From Agrobacterium tumefaciens (GTDB taxonomy: Bacteria; Pseudomonadota; Alphaproteobacteria; Rhizobiales; Rhizobiaceae), in assembly GCA_025559845.1 (NCBI GenBank), contig CP048470.1, positions 224,001 through 288,000 of the forward strand: a stretch of 64,000 bases of DNA. Reading direction: 5' to 3'. Position numbers and translations under genes: made by a program. The notes below the pieces were generated by a model. The model made no database searches, was not told the DNA's origin, and saw only the letters and a list, made by a program, of their open reading frames with translations. This document shows positions 52,974 through 62,107 of the stretch, in pieces (the first letter of the stretch is position 1; each line of letters starts with the position of its first letter).

Positions 52974-55148
52974 TTAGAACTTAAGGCTCGCCGTCAGGCT
53001 GACGTTGAATGGCTCTCCGACGGAATTGGCATAGTTGGTCGAACCGATCGTCGACGTGTAATAGGTCTTGTCGAAGAGGTTTCGGAGATTGAGTTGCAAC
53101 GTGACAGGTTTTTCCAGCTGAAGCGTGTACGTCGCGAAGGCATCGAACACGGCATATCCGGGCAAATAATAGGAATTGTCGTTGATACCGGGACGAGCAC
53201 CGACGCCCCGAATGCCACCACCAATTCGAAGTGTGTTGCCGTTCGGACCAACCTCACCAACATCATAAGCCAGGAAGAGTGACGCCGTGTGTTTCGCCAC
53301 GTTCGGCAAACGCTTGCCGGCATAGGTCGCGTCTTCAAGAACAAGCGCGTCCGTATAGGCATAACTTGCGATAAGGTCGAGATCGTCTGTCAGGCTACCG
53401 GCAACATCAACCTCGATACCGCGGGATCGGACGAGACCCGCAGCCTTGACGGTCGAGATGCCGCCGACATCTTCGGAATAGGCAACGTTGCGCTTGCGGC
53501 TGTTGAACAAGGCAACATTTGCATTCAAGCCGGTGAAGATGTCGAACTTGGCGCCAACTTCGTAGGAGATGCCCTCTTCCGGATCGAGGCTGCCATAATA
53601 GGCGCCGATGGAAGACTGTGGCCGAAACGTCTTGGCGACATTGGCATACAGCGAAGCCGAAGGTGTGAGTTTGTAGACGAGACCGGCGTTCGGAATGAGT
53701 TCACCGCCGTTGTTTTGCGTGTTGACCACAAATGGACGGCCCTTCCCGGCATAGATATCGTAATATTGGTAGCGCAAGCCACCCACCGCTATCCACTGGT
53801 CGCTCAGATGCAGCGCATCCTGCATGTAGATCGAGGCCGTCGAAAGCTGCTCCGTCTGGTCGCTGTCGGCTGCCCTGACGGTCGTGCAGACAGGTAACCT
53901 CCCATAGACGGGATTGTTGACATTGAAGTTCGTGGAGTTCGCACAACGCAGCATATCGGTTCGCAGTGTGTCACTGTAGTCATAGGACGCGCCAAACAAC
54001 AGATCGTGCTGGAACCCGCCAATATCGGCTTCTCCGGTCAGATCAGCACGCAATGCATGATTATAGAGGGTAGAATATTGCGTGGCGTCTGCGCGACGCG
54101 TCACCTGCCCTGTACGGGCGTTGTAACCGACGACACGGGCTTGGTTGTCGGAATAAACGTTGCGGCTATAGGCATAGTCCAGTGAGACTTTCCAATCGTC
54201 GGAAAGCTGGCGGTCGATCGCTACACTGGCAAGATCAGACTTGCCGTCGGTAATGTTATAGGCCTCATCGAGCCTCAAACGCCGGCTGACATTGATGGGG
54301 TTTCCGGTCGTCAGGTCGAAGATCGTACCGCGGTCGAAAGGCACGCTATAGTCTTCATGCATGTAGGATACGGTAATGTCGGTATCTTCACCGCTCCATT
54401 TGAGCGAAGGCGCGATCAGCCAGTTTTCCCGGTCGCCGAAATTGCGCCAGTAATCGCTTTTCTCTCCCTGTCCGATAAGACGGTAGGAAAAATCTGTGCC
54501 CGCGATTGGGCCTGTCACGTCCAATCCGCCCGATGTGCCGTATTTGCCCGCACCATAGGCCGAAAACCGGGTGTAGGCCTCTGCACTGAAGGTCTCTTCG
54601 GGGGCTTTCGTCACGACATTGACCATGCCGCCAGGATCAAGAATGCCATAGAGGGTCGACGCCGGGCCTTTTAAAACTTCTACCCGCTCGACCGTATCGT
54701 TGAACGAATGCGGCAGCGCTGTTTTCAAACCGTTGACGAGGATGGAACCGTCACGATTGTCACCGAAACCTCGACGAATAACGGCATCCTGCGTGCCACC
54801 CAAGGTATTGGCCTGTGTAACACCGCTGACATTGGCGAGTGCGTCGTCCAGAGAGCGTGCTTGCTGATCACGCAGAACTTCATTCGTGACTACATTCACC
54901 GACTGGGGAATGTCGAGAATTGGAGTATCGGTCCGTGTCGCCGTGCTCGTCGTGATCGGCTGGTAGCCTCTGGCACCCTTTTTGACTTTTGCATCGACGG
55001 TGATCGTTTCGAGAACGGTCGATCCTGCCTCTGCGTTTTTTTTCTCTGCCCCATTTTCCTGAGCGAAAGCAGGAAACACGGTGGTTGCCAAAAGGAATGC
55101 GAGGAGCGCCGTTGATCCCCGACGCCCTATCCCCAAGCCGTTATGCAT
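52974..55148 (-). CDS. TonB-dependent siderophore receptor C
   Basis: A 724-residue outer-membrane receptor. A signal peptide of about 29 residues ends ...TTVFPAFA. A plug domain holds TPILDIPQSVNVVTNEVLRDQ, VIRRGFGDNRDGSILVNGL and VEVLKGPASTLYGILDPGGMVNVVTK, characteristic of the FhuA/FoxA/FpvA hydroxamate-type group. The barrel ends in SLTASLKF with a terminal phenylalanine. The start at ATG 55148 has GGGGA about eight bases upstream; an ATG at 55181 has no usable spacing. It is divergent from its ABC importer across a gap holding two iron boxes. A ferrioxamine or ferrichrome-like ligand is plausible but not proven. Confidence 0.93.
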   Translation of the reverse strand: MHNGLGIGRRGSTALLAFLLATTVFPAFAQENGAEKKNAEAGSTVLETITVDAKVKKGARGYQPITTSTATRTDTPILDIPQSVNVVTNEVLRDQQARSLDDALANVSGVTQANTLGGTQDAVIRRGFGDNRDGSILVNGLKTALPHSFNDTVERVEVLKGPASTLYGILDPGGMVNVVTKAPEETFSAEAYTRFSAYGAGKYGTSGGLDVTGPIAGTDFSYRLIGQGEKSDYWRNFGDRENWLIAPSLKWSGEDTDITVSYMHEDYSVPFDRGTIFDLTTGNPINVSRRLRLDEAYNITDGKSDLASVAIDRQLSDDWKVSLDYAYSRNVYSDNQARVVGYNARTGQVTRRADATQYSTLYNHALRADLTGEADIGGFQHDLLFGASYDYSDTLRTDMLRCANSTNFNVNNPVYGRLPVCTTVRAADSDQTEQLSTASIYMQDALHLSDQWIAVGGLRYQYYDIYAGKGRPFVVNTQNNGGELIPNAGLVYKLTPSASLYANVAKTFRPQSSIGAYYGSLDPEEGISYEVGAKFDIFTGLNANVALFNSRKRNVAYSEDVGGISTVKAAGLVRSRGIEVDVAGSLTDDLDLIASYAYTDALVLEDATYAGKRLPNVAKHTASLFLAYDVGEVGPNGNTLRIGGGIRGVGARPGINDNSYYLPGYAVFDAFATYTLQLEKPVTLQLNLRNLFDKTYYTSTIGSTNYANSVGEPFNVSLTASLKF

Positions 55149-55209
55149 CTGAATTGTCCCCGAATAGCTAGAATTCGTCATCCCGACGATGCAGCACCTC
55201 TTCAATTGA

Positions 55210-55224
55210 TGAATGTAGTAGTCA
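55210..55224. promoter_or_regulatory. RirA-type iron-responsive operator, receptor side
   Basis: TGA-ATGTAGTAG-TCA fits TGA-N9-TCA, the IRO box bound by the iron regulator RirA in rhizobia. It lies about 62 bases before the receptor C start codon. Its inner sequence TGTAGTAGTCAA is the exact reverse complement of the box at 55364-55378, giving two mirror-image operators for two divergent units. Confidence 0.7.
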
Positions 55225-55363
55225 ACTTTAGATTTCCAGACCTGTCGTTGAAAGCAGCTAGATTGGAGCCGATTTCGTCAGGAAATGTTGCCGCAACAGC
55301 GCAAACATGCCGCGTTCCGGTCATTTTTCATCCTGCAAAAGACTTTTTGAATGCCACCATACT

Positions 55364-55378
55364 TGACTACTACAGTCA
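55364..55378. promoter_or_regulatory. RirA-type iron-responsive operator, importer side
   Basis: TGA-CTACTACAG-TCA fits TGA-N9-TCA. It lies 12 bases before the GTG at 55391 and 39 before the alternative TTG at 55418, so if the box overlaps the promoter, the later start is more likely. The 12-mer TTGACTACTACA at 55363-55374 is shared, in opposite orientation, with the receptor-side box. Confidence 0.7.
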
Positions 55379-55390
55379 TAAATAATTCTG

Positions 55391-56242
55391 GTGCGTCAGG
55401 AACGCGCGGGACGGAATTTGAAAATCGAAACCGAGAAAGATATCGCTGAACATCGGCTTCTGGGGGAATGCCTCGAGCTTGGTCATGGCGGAAAGCCCGT
55501 CGTGTTCGATCTCAATGTCGAGATCGCATCAAACCAATTCACGGTCCTGCTCGGTCCGAACGGCTCGGGAAAATCGACGTTGCTCGGCGCACTCGCGCGC
55601 TTGCATCGTCCAACATCCGGACGGGTCGTGCTCGATGGCCGTGATATCTTCAATTACCCAACCAGGGATGTCGCGAAGCGCTTGGGAATGCTGGCGCAAC
55701 AGAACCACACGCCGGAAAGCATCTCGGTTTTCGATCTGGTTTCCCGTGGCCGTTATCCGCATCAGGGTTTCCTCAAACAATGGAGTGAGGCCGACGCAGA
55801 GGCTGTCAGCGAAGCGCTTGCCGTGACAGGGATCAATGATCTCGCCGAAAGGCCCGTCGATAGCCTTTCAGGCGGTCAGCGCCAGCGTGCGTGGATTGCC
55901 ATGGCGCTCGCACAACAAACCGATATCATCCTGCTCGACGAACCAACAACCTTTCTGGATCTGCACCATCAGATCGAGGTTCTGGATATGCTGAGTGATC
56001 TGGTGGCGCACCACAACCGCACAATCGTCGCGGTTTTGCATGACATCAATCTCGCCCTGCAATTCGCCGATCATCTGCTTTTCCTGAAGGACGGACGTGT
56101 GAAGCATCGACTTGATGCTGTTACACAATGTAGCGCCGAGATCATTGCCGACGTTTTTGACATGCGTGTCATCGAGATGACGCATCCTGTGACCCATCGG
56201 CCGGTGTTTTTGCCCTGCCCTGGACGGACGCATAAGACATGA
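55391..56242 (+). CDS. Ferric-siderophore ABC importer C, ATPase
   Basis: A FecE/FhuC-type ATPase of 283 residues from GTG 55391, or 274 from TTG 55418. Neither start has a strong ribosome binding site. Walker A is GPNGSGKST, the signature [17 protein letters not shown] and Walker B LLDEPTTFLDLHHQ. The closing VIEMTHPVTHRPVFLPC is typical of siderophore importers. It heads the rightward operon, opposite in order to systems A and B, where the ATPase gene follows the permease genes. Its stop codon overlaps the next permease start by four bases. Confidence 0.9.
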   Translation: MRQERAGRNLKIETEKDIAEHRLLGECLELGHGGKPVVFDLNVEIASNQFTVLLGPNGSGKSTLLGALARLHRPTSGRVVLDGRDIFNYPTRDVAKRLGMLAQQNHTPESISVFDLVSRGRYPHQGFLKQWSEADAEAVSEALAVTGINDLAERPVDSLSGGQRQRAWIAMALAQQTDIILLDEPTTFLDLHHQIEVLDMLSDLVAHHNRTIVAVLHDINLALQFADHLLFLKDGRVKHRLDAVTQCSAEIIADVFDMRVIEMTHPVTHRPVFLPCPGRTHKT

Positions 56243-57282
56243 GCGCGGGCAATCTGGATCGTGTGACTAGCCTCCCATTAACGAGAGGCGCTGCGAGGGC
56301 TTTCTCGGCCGGTATAGGTCTTCTCGCAATCATCCTCATTGTTGTTGCCGCGCACGCTGCGACAGGGGCAAGGCCGGTAGCACCGCACGTTTTTCATGAT
56401 CTTATCTTCGCCTACGACCCGAAAAACTTCGATCAGCAAATTCTGATACGCCTTCGACTGCCGCGGATTGTTGCGTGTCTGCTTGCAGGGGCGAGCCTCG
56501 GAGTGGCCGGCCTTATCTTGCAGACCGTGTTGCGAAATCCTCTGGGAGAACCGCATATTCTTGGGCTGAATGCCGGCGCAAGTCTCGCCGTTGTTGCCCT
56601 GAGCGCCAGTCCCTTTGCTTCAATCGGGGTCACCAGCGCCCAACCACTCGTCGCTGCGGGAGGTGCCGGGGCAGTTTTTGCGCTGGTACTTGCCCTCTCA
56701 GCAGCAGGACAACGCGGCCTCACCCCGACGAAACTTGTCTTTTGTGGCATCGCACTCTCCACACTCGCCGGGACGCTGACGTCGGCCATCCTCATCCTGA
56801 ATGAAGAAACGCTGCAACAAACCCGGTTCTGGCTGGTTGGTGACGCCGCCGGAATAACGCTGCCAGCCATTGTGAATGCCTTGCCTGTCGCTGTTATTGC
56901 ACTTGTATTGGCAACAGTTCTTGCACCAAGACTTGATCTTCTGGAACTTGGCGAGAACGCTGCAACCGCACTTGGTGTGCCGGTGCGACTGACATGGTGT
57001 CTGGCACTGATCGCAACATCCCTCTTATGCGGCGTCGCAATTTCGCTGGTGGGGCCGATCAGCTTTATCGGCCTGGTGGTACCTCCACTCATCTCACGTA
57101 TTCGAACCGGACGCCTGTTGTTCGCCATACCGCTTGCCGCATTGGGCGGAGCAACCTTGCTGATCGCCGCCGATCTTGCCGCCCGTCTTCTAATCGCTCC
57201 TCGGGAGTTGCCGACAGGCGCAATGACCGGCCTCGTCGGGGCACCGGTCTTTCTCTGGTTGGCGCGGAGACTGCTGAAATGA
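56239..57282 (+). CDS. Ferric-siderophore ABC importer C, FecCD permease 1
   Basis: A 347-residue FecCD-type permease with about ten hydrophobic segments. GLILQTVLRNPLGEPHILGLNAGAS is the family motif near residue 93, and GPISFIGLVVPPLISRIRTGRLLFAIP is the second; the usual PH is PP here. Four-base overlaps join it to the ATPase gene upstream and to the second permease gene downstream. Confidence 0.92.
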   Translation: MSAGNLDRVTSLPLTRGAARAFSAGIGLLAIILIVVAAHAATGARPVAPHVFHDLIFAYDPKNFDQQILIRLRLPRIVACLLAGASLGVAGLILQTVLRNPLGEPHILGLNAGASLAVVALSASPFASIGVTSAQPLVAAGGAGAVFALVLALSAAGQRGLTPTKLVFCGIALSTLAGTLTSAILILNEETLQQTRFWLVGDAAGITLPAIVNALPVAVIALVLATVLAPRLDLLELGENAATALGVPVRLTWCLALIATSLLCGVAISLVGPISFIGLVVPPLISRIRTGRLLFAIPLAALGGATLLIAADLAARLLIAPRELPTGAMTGLVGAPVFLWLARRLLK

Positions 57283-58316
57283 CGTCTTACAGAACGATCA
57301 GAGCCTCCGGTTTTTCGTTGGTTATCGCTCCAAAGCGGCTGGCTTTGCTTCTAGCGCTTACGCTCCTGCTTTTTCTTGTTGCTCTCTGGAGCATTTCGTC
57401 GGGCACGAAACACATCCCGCTTGGAGAGATCTTCACTGCTCTTTTCACACCAGACGCGCAGTCATCGGCCGATGCAAATGTCGTTGTCGATTTTCGTTTG
57501 TCGCGTCTGACGCTTGCACTGGTATCTGGGGCAATGCTTGGTGTTGCAGGCGCCATCATGCAGTCCTTGACCAGGAATGGATTGGCCGACCCTAGCCTGC
57601 TCGGGGTTCGAGAAGGCGCTGCCCTTGCTGTCCTCGTCTGCCTTTTCCTTGTGCCAAGCTTGCCAACCGCGCTTCGCCCCGTCGCGGGCGTCATCGGGGG
57701 ACTGACGAGCGCTATAATTGTGTTTGCGCTTTCAGGTGTTACGTCGCGGCTGCGCTTTGTTCTGACCGGTATCGGCTTTTCCTGGTTTCTTTCCGCCCTT
57801 CTCCTCATTCTGATGGCTTCGCTTGATATACGAAGCTTGCAAAGCGCAATGATCTGGATGGCAGGAAACCTCCAAGGAGCGTCATGGGACGCAGTCTCGG
57901 TTCTGGCGGTCATTCTTGTTGCAGCACTTGTCCTCGTATGGGTGACGGCGCGTGCCGCCGATGCGCAGGCACTTGGTGATAGTGCTGCGGCAGCGCTCGG
58001 CATCAATTTGCGCTTTCTATCCAGCCTGCATTTCTCGCTTGCCGTCATTCTCACTGCGTCCTGCGTTTCTTATACCGGCAGCATCGGCTTTGTCGGGTTG
58101 ATTGGCCCCCATATTGCCCGGTTTCTCATGCCCGGAGGGTCGTTTCTCGGCATCACTGTTGGTGCCGGCCTCACCGGCGCTCTTCTGGTAAGCACTGCCG
58201 ATACGATCGCCCGCACCGCCTTTTCACCCCTAGAGCTACCGACCGGGCTCGTGCTTTCTGCCGTCGGCGCTCCTAGCCTCCTTCTCCTTCTCTGGCTCCA
58301 TCGCCATCGTCTGTAG
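57279..58316 (+). CDS. Ferric-siderophore ABC importer C, FecCD permease 2
   Basis: A 345-residue FecCD-type permease beginning MTSYRTIRASGFS. The ATG overlaps the preceding stop codon (ATGA), which sets the start; a much longer open frame inside the upstream gene is spurious. GAIMQSLTRNGLADPSLLGVREGAA and GSIGFVGLIGPHIARFLMPGGSFLGI are the family motifs. It pairs with the preceding permease to form the channel. Confidence 0.92.
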   Translation: MTSYRTIRASGFSLVIAPKRLALLLALTLLLFLVALWSISSGTKHIPLGEIFTALFTPDAQSSADANVVVDFRLSRLTLALVSGAMLGVAGAIMQSLTRNGLADPSLLGVREGAALAVLVCLFLVPSLPTALRPVAGVIGGLTSAIIVFALSGVTSRLRFVLTGIGFSWFLSALLLILMASLDIRSLQSAMIWMAGNLQGASWDAVSVLAVILVAALVLVWVTARAADAQALGDSAAAALGINLRFLSSLHFSLAVILTASCVSYTGSIGFVGLIGPHIARFLMPGGSFLGITVGAGLTGALLVSTADTIARTAFSPLELPTGLVLSAVGAPSLLLLLWLHRHRL

Positions 58317-58323
58317 GTTCGCC

Positions 58324-59286
58324 ATGCCAAAGATTTTCTATTCTCTCCTTTTCGTCACTGGTCTGGCTTACGGCACCATTGCGGCCAAGGCCGAAGAACC
58401 GGCACGGATGTTTACGGATGATTTGGGGCGGTCTGTTTCCGTTCCGGTTCAGCCAAAACGCATCGTAACGCTGCACGACATTGACCTCACCATCCCGCTG
58501 ATCGAACTAGGCGTAATGCCGGTCGGCAGCCACGGCCGCATGGGTGCAGACGGCAAACCCTATCTGAGATCCAGTGCGATTTTGACGGGTATAGATTTCG
58601 ACGATAGTGACATCGCCTATATCGGCTCCATCAATGCCGATCTCGAAGCGATTGTCGCGCTCAAACCCGATCTTATCCTCACCGAACCTGATCGCCCGAC
58701 GCCTGTTGAAAAGCTCGAGAAAATCGCACCAACTGTTGCCATCGATAACACCAGGGACGGCGCGCCGCACATTTATAAGATGCTTGCGGATTTGACAGGA
58801 ACCCAGCAGCGTCTTGCTGTGCTCGACCGGCGTTACAGGGCGCAAATTGACGCGTTGAAGGCATCGGTCGACACGGAAAAGACAACGGTCTCGGTCATGC
58901 AGCCATTGAACGGCAAGATCAGCGTTTACCACACCTATCGGGCGCTCGGCCGAGTATTGCGGGATGCGGGCTTCCGTTTCCCGGCGGTAATCGATGCTAT
59001 TCCAGAGGGTGACCGCATCGAGGTCAGCGCGGAACGTCTGCCTGAACTCGACGCCGATATAATCTTCGACCCGTACCGGTCGGATACTGGCGCATCTCCG
59101 AAAGAGGAAATCGCCATGATGGAAGCGGTGATGCCGGGATTTTGCGATTTCCTGGAGGCCTGCCGCAAGGGCCGATACATCCTACTTCCACGAGAGGAAG
59201 CGATCTCCAACTCTTATGCAGCACTCAGCCTGATGGTGTCAGCAGTGCAATCGCATCTGACAATCCGGCCAGCCACGGCAAACTGA
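58324..59286 (+). CDS. Ferric-siderophore ABC importer C, periplasmic binding protein
   Basis: A 320-residue type III solute-binding protein. A short signal peptide of about 22 residues ends ...GTIAAKA. VQPKRIVTLHDIDLTIPLIELGVMPVG and ADLEAIVALKPDLILTEPDRPTPVEKLEKIAPTVAID are hallmarks of the FhuD/FepB class. It begins 7 bases after the second permease and closes the operon. A weak seven-base hairpin (AAAGTCT / AGACTTT, 59303-59323) follows and may end the transcript before the RpiR gene. Confidence 0.9.
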   Translation: MPKIFYSLLFVTGLAYGTIAAKAEEPARMFTDDLGRSVSVPVQPKRIVTLHDIDLTIPLIELGVMPVGSHGRMGADGKPYLRSSAILTGIDFDDSDIAYIGSINADLEAIVALKPDLILTEPDRPTPVEKLEKIAPTVAIDNTRDGAPHIYKMLADLTGTQQRLAVLDRRYRAQIDALKASVDTEKTTVSVMQPLNGKISVYHTYRALGRVLRDAGFRFPAVIDAIPEGDRIEVSAERLPELDADIIFDPYRSDTGASPKEEIAMMEAVMPGFCDFLEACRKGRYILLPREEAISNSYAALSLMVSAVQSHLTIRPATAN

Positions 59287-59302
59287 TATCCCGCCCAATC
59301 AA

Positions 59303-59323
59303 AAAGTCTTGCCTTGAGACTTT
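59303..59323 (+). terminator. Weak hairpin after importer C operon
   Basis: AAAGTCT (59303-59309) pairs with AGACTTT (59317-59323) around a seven-base loop, 16 bases after the binding-protein stop codon. The stem is short and AT-rich, so termination is possible but weak; read-through into the RpiR gene could occur. Confidence 0.35.
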
Positions 59324-59378
59324 ACGCACTGGTAAGCCGCTCAAGACGTGCTGTACGCCCCTCTAGACGGACGGACCC

Positions 59379-60275
59379 ATGCCATCAGGCGAAACAAACA
59401 GAACCAGACTGATTCGCGTCGATCGTTTCGGCGAGCAATTGCGCAAACGCCGCGATCGGCTATCGCCGAGCCTTTTGGCAGTCGCCGAATACATTGACGG
59501 TCATCGCCACGCCATTCTCGGAAAATCTGCACTCGAGATTGGGTTTGAAACCGATACATCCGATGCGACCGTCATCCGTGCCATCCAGGCGCTGGGTTTT
59601 CAGGGGCTGGTTGACCTCAAAGAGACGCTTGAAGCCCATCTAGGCGTGACGGATTCGCCCGTCGAAAAAATGGCGGCAACAGCGAAGTCAATCTCCGGCA
59701 ATTCCGATGCCGCAATCGACTTCGTTATAGAAAACCAGAAGAACACGCTGGAAATGCTGGCAAATGCAGACAACCGCGCTGCTATGGCAACAGCAGTTCG
59801 TCTACTTTCGGAGGCTACCGGCATCGGTGTGCTGGGAATTGGAGCCTCGGGGATCATCGCCAGCTATTCGGCCCGTCTTTTCCAGCGCGCAGGTTTTCGC
59901 TCTTATGCACTTAACGCGACCGGCATTGCGCTTGCCGAGCAACTGCTCAACATGGAAAACGGCCATGCCCTCATCATGCTCCTCCACGGCCGCCCGCATC
60001 GCGAAGCGCTAACCGCCATTGCAGAAGCCAACCGGCTCGATATCCCGATCATCATGATGCTTGGACTGGAAGACAGCGTCCTAAGGCGCGATGCTGCAGC
60101 CTGCCTGTTCCTACCTCGCGCGAAGAACGAAGGCGTCGCACTACACGCACCTTCCCTTGTCGCGATGGAAACCTTGGCACTCGCACTCTCAGCGGCAAGA
60201 CCAGAGAGAACCCTTGAGACTCTTGAGAGAATGGTGGAACTCAGGACTTCGATCAGGCCCCATAAAAAGGTGTGA
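59379..60275 (+). CDS. RpiR/MurR-family regulator with SIS domain
   Basis: A 298-residue regulator. The N-terminal helix-turn-helix domain (about residues 10-85, LSPSLLAVAEYIDGHRHAILGKSALEIGFETDTSDATVIRAIQALGFQG) is followed by a SIS sugar-phosphate isomerase fold (about 125-260, IGVLGIGASGIIASYSARLFQRAGF). RpiR proteins usually sense phosphorylated sugars. Its position 92 bases behind a siderophore importer operon is unusual for the family. It may be separately transcribed and control an unlinked sugar locus, or it may respond to a sugar-derived signal tied to iron supply. Confidence 0.88.
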   Translation: MPSGETNRTRLIRVDRFGEQLRKRRDRLSPSLLAVAEYIDGHRHAILGKSALEIGFETDTSDATVIRAIQALGFQGLVDLKETLEAHLGVTDSPVEKMAATAKSISGNSDAAIDFVIENQKNTLEMLANADNRAAMATAVRLLSEATGIGVLGIGASGIIASYSARLFQRAGFRSYALNATGIALAEQLLNMENGHALIMLLHGRPHREALTAIAEANRLDIPIIMMLGLEDSVLRRDAAACLFLPRAKNEGVALHAPSLVAMETLALALSAARPERTLETLERMVELRTSIRPHKKV

Positions 60276-60412
60276 TGCCGCAGATGCACATGAAGCACAA
60301 GGTTCAACACACCGCCGACCAAAATTCCACGCCGAGCGCCTCAAATTGAACATCCTCAAATGGCCATCACATGCCGTGATCGCCCGCACTACCCGTTAGC
60401 GTAGAAAGCATT

Positions 60413-60441
60413 ATTGACTGTCGGTAACGATGACGTCATAT
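60413..60441 (+). promoter_or_regulatory. Promoter of the rfb operon
   Basis: ATTGAC (60413-60418) and TCATAT (60436-60441) are 17 bases apart, close to the rhizobial housekeeping consensus CTTGAC-N17-CTATAT. The -10 end is about 35 bases before the rfbC start. A perfect ten-base palindrome, ATGACGTCAT (60430-60439), overlaps the -10 element and could be a repressor site. Confidence 0.55.
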
Positions 60442-60475
60442 CCACGTAAGATTTCGTTCGAATAGGAACCGTTAG

Positions 60476-61045
60476 GTGCACGTAGAACCCTTAGCTATAG
60501 ATGCAGTGAAAAAGATCAGTCCCGCCAGATTTGGTGACAGCCGCGGCTACTTCAGCGAGGTTTTCAAGCGGGAATGGTTCCGCGAAAACGTGGCCGATGT
60601 AGAGTTCGTTCAGGACAATGAATCTTTGTCCTCAGAGGCGGGTACGGTCCGTGGTCTCCATTTTCAACTGGAGCCGTTTGCTCAAGGCAAGCTTGTACGC
60701 TGCGTCCGTGGAAAGTTGCTGGATGTCGCTGTGGATATCAGGGTTGGCTCACCGACTTTCGGCAAATGGGTCGCAGCTGAACTCACTCCCGAGAGCGGAG
60801 ACCAGCTCTGGGTTCCAGCAGGATTTGCACATGGGTTTATGACACTCGTCGACGATACGATGATCTCGTACAAGGTTACAGCTCCGTATAGCGCAGCCAA
60901 TGATCGCGGCCTTAGATGGGATGACCCAGAAATTGGCATTACGTGGCCAGACATGGGTAGTTACATCCTTTCTGACAAAGACGCTAGACAGCCGTGTCTA
61001 GCTGATCTTCCAGAGTCATTCACCTATCAAAACACCGGATTTTAA
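60476..61045 (+). CDS. rfbC: dTDP-4-dehydrorhamnose 3,5-epimerase
   Basis: A 189-residue RmlC-type epimerase, third step of dTDP-L-rhamnose synthesis. The cupin-fold motif VRGLHFQ carries the catalytic histidine, and [12 protein letters not shown] with the later tyrosine region is conserved. The start is a GTG preceded by AGGAA. It heads the operon rfbC-rfbB-rfbD-rfbA. Its stop codon (TAATG) overlaps the rfbB start by one base. dTDP-L-rhamnose supplies O-antigen or exopolysaccharide. Confidence 0.94.
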   Translation: MHVEPLAIDAVKKISPARFGDSRGYFSEVFKREWFRENVADVEFVQDNESLSSEAGTVRGLHFQLEPFAQGKLVRCVRGKLLDVAVDIRVGSPTFGKWVAAELTPESGDQLWVPAGFAHGFMTLVDDTMISYKVTAPYSAANDRGLRWDDPEIGITWPDMGSYILSDKDARQPCLADLPESFTYQNTGF

Positions 61046-62103
61046 TGATGCGCGTTCTAGTCACCGGCGGCGCCGGATTTATCGGATCTGCTCTTGTCCG
61101 CTATCTCGTAAGCGAGATCGGCGCGGATGTGCTGACAATCGACAAGTTGACCTACGCCGGAAATCTCGCATCTCTGAAGCCGATTGAAAACGCGCCAAAT
61201 CATCGGTTTCTTCAAGCAGATATATGCGACCGCGTCGCCATCAATGAGGCTTTTGCAACATTCCAGCCAGACTACGTGATGCATCTTGCGGCCGAAAGCC
61301 ACGTCGATCGATCGATAACCGGCGCCGCCGATTTCATCCAGACCAACATCAACGGCACCTTCACAATATTGGAGGCAGCCCGGCATTACTGGAATAGCCT
61401 CGCAGACGACGCCAAGCCGAACTTTCGAATGCTTCACGTTTCAACGGATGAAGTATATGGTTCGCTTGGAGACACCGGTCTGTTCGAGGAAACAACGCCG
61501 TATGATCCGTCTTCTCCTTACTCAGCATCCAAGGCCGCAAGCGATCATCTGGCAACAGCATGGCAGCGGACTTACGGCTTACCTGTAGTCATTTCCAACT
61601 GCTCAAACAACTACGGTCCATTCCACTTCCCCGAGAAGCTCATCCCCCTGATTATTCTCAATGCGTTGGAAGGTAAGCCTCTGCCGGTCTATGGGAACGG
61701 TGCGAATATACGCGACTGGCTTTATGTCGAGGATCATGCGCGCGCCCTGTGGCTCATCGTTCAAAAGGGACTACCGGGCGAAAAATACAATGTCGGCGGA
61801 CGTAACGAACAGAAGAACATCGATGTAGTGAACTGCATCTGTTCTATTCTCGATGAGTTGCGCCCACAGTCGAAGCCATACTCTGAACTTATCAAATACG
61901 TCACAGATCGTCCTGGCCACGACGCGCGCTACGCGATTGACGCAACCAAGCTAGAGTCCGAACTCGGATGGAAGGCGCAAGAGAATTTTGCGACCGGAAT
62001 TCGTAAGACTGTCTCATGGTATCTTGAAAACGGCTGGTGGTGGCAACCACTACGCGAGGGCGTCTACTCGGGAGAGCGCCTCGGTGTTCTGACGAAAGGT
62101 TAA
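61045..62103 (+). CDS. rfbB: dTDP-glucose 4,6-dehydratase
   Basis: A 352-residue extended SDR enzyme, second step of the pathway, with bound NAD+. The TGGAGFIGS nucleotide motif is at residues 7-15, the catalytic triad appears as STDEVYG (Thr-Asp-Glu) and [10 protein letters not shown] (Tyr-x3-Lys), and [14 protein letters not shown] is diagnostic for RmlB. The length is standard. Two ATGs are adjacent at the start; either could serve. It starts within the rfbC stop codon. Confidence 0.95.
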   Translation: MMRVLVTGGAGFIGSALVRYLVSEIGADVLTIDKLTYAGNLASLKPIENAPNHRFLQADICDRVAINEAFATFQPDYVMHLAAESHVDRSITGAADFIQTNINGTFTILEAARHYWNSLADDAKPNFRMLHVSTDEVYGSLGDTGLFEETTPYDPSSPYSASKAASDHLATAWQRTYGLPVVISNCSNNYGPFHFPEKLIPLIILNALEGKPLPVYGNGANIRDWLYVEDHARALWLIVQKGLPGEKYNVGGRNEQKNIDVVNCICSILDELRPQSKPYSELIKYVTDRPGHDARYAIDATKLESELGWKAQENFATGIRKTVSWYLENGWWWQPLREGVYSGERLGVLTKG

Positions 62104-62107
62104 GCAG

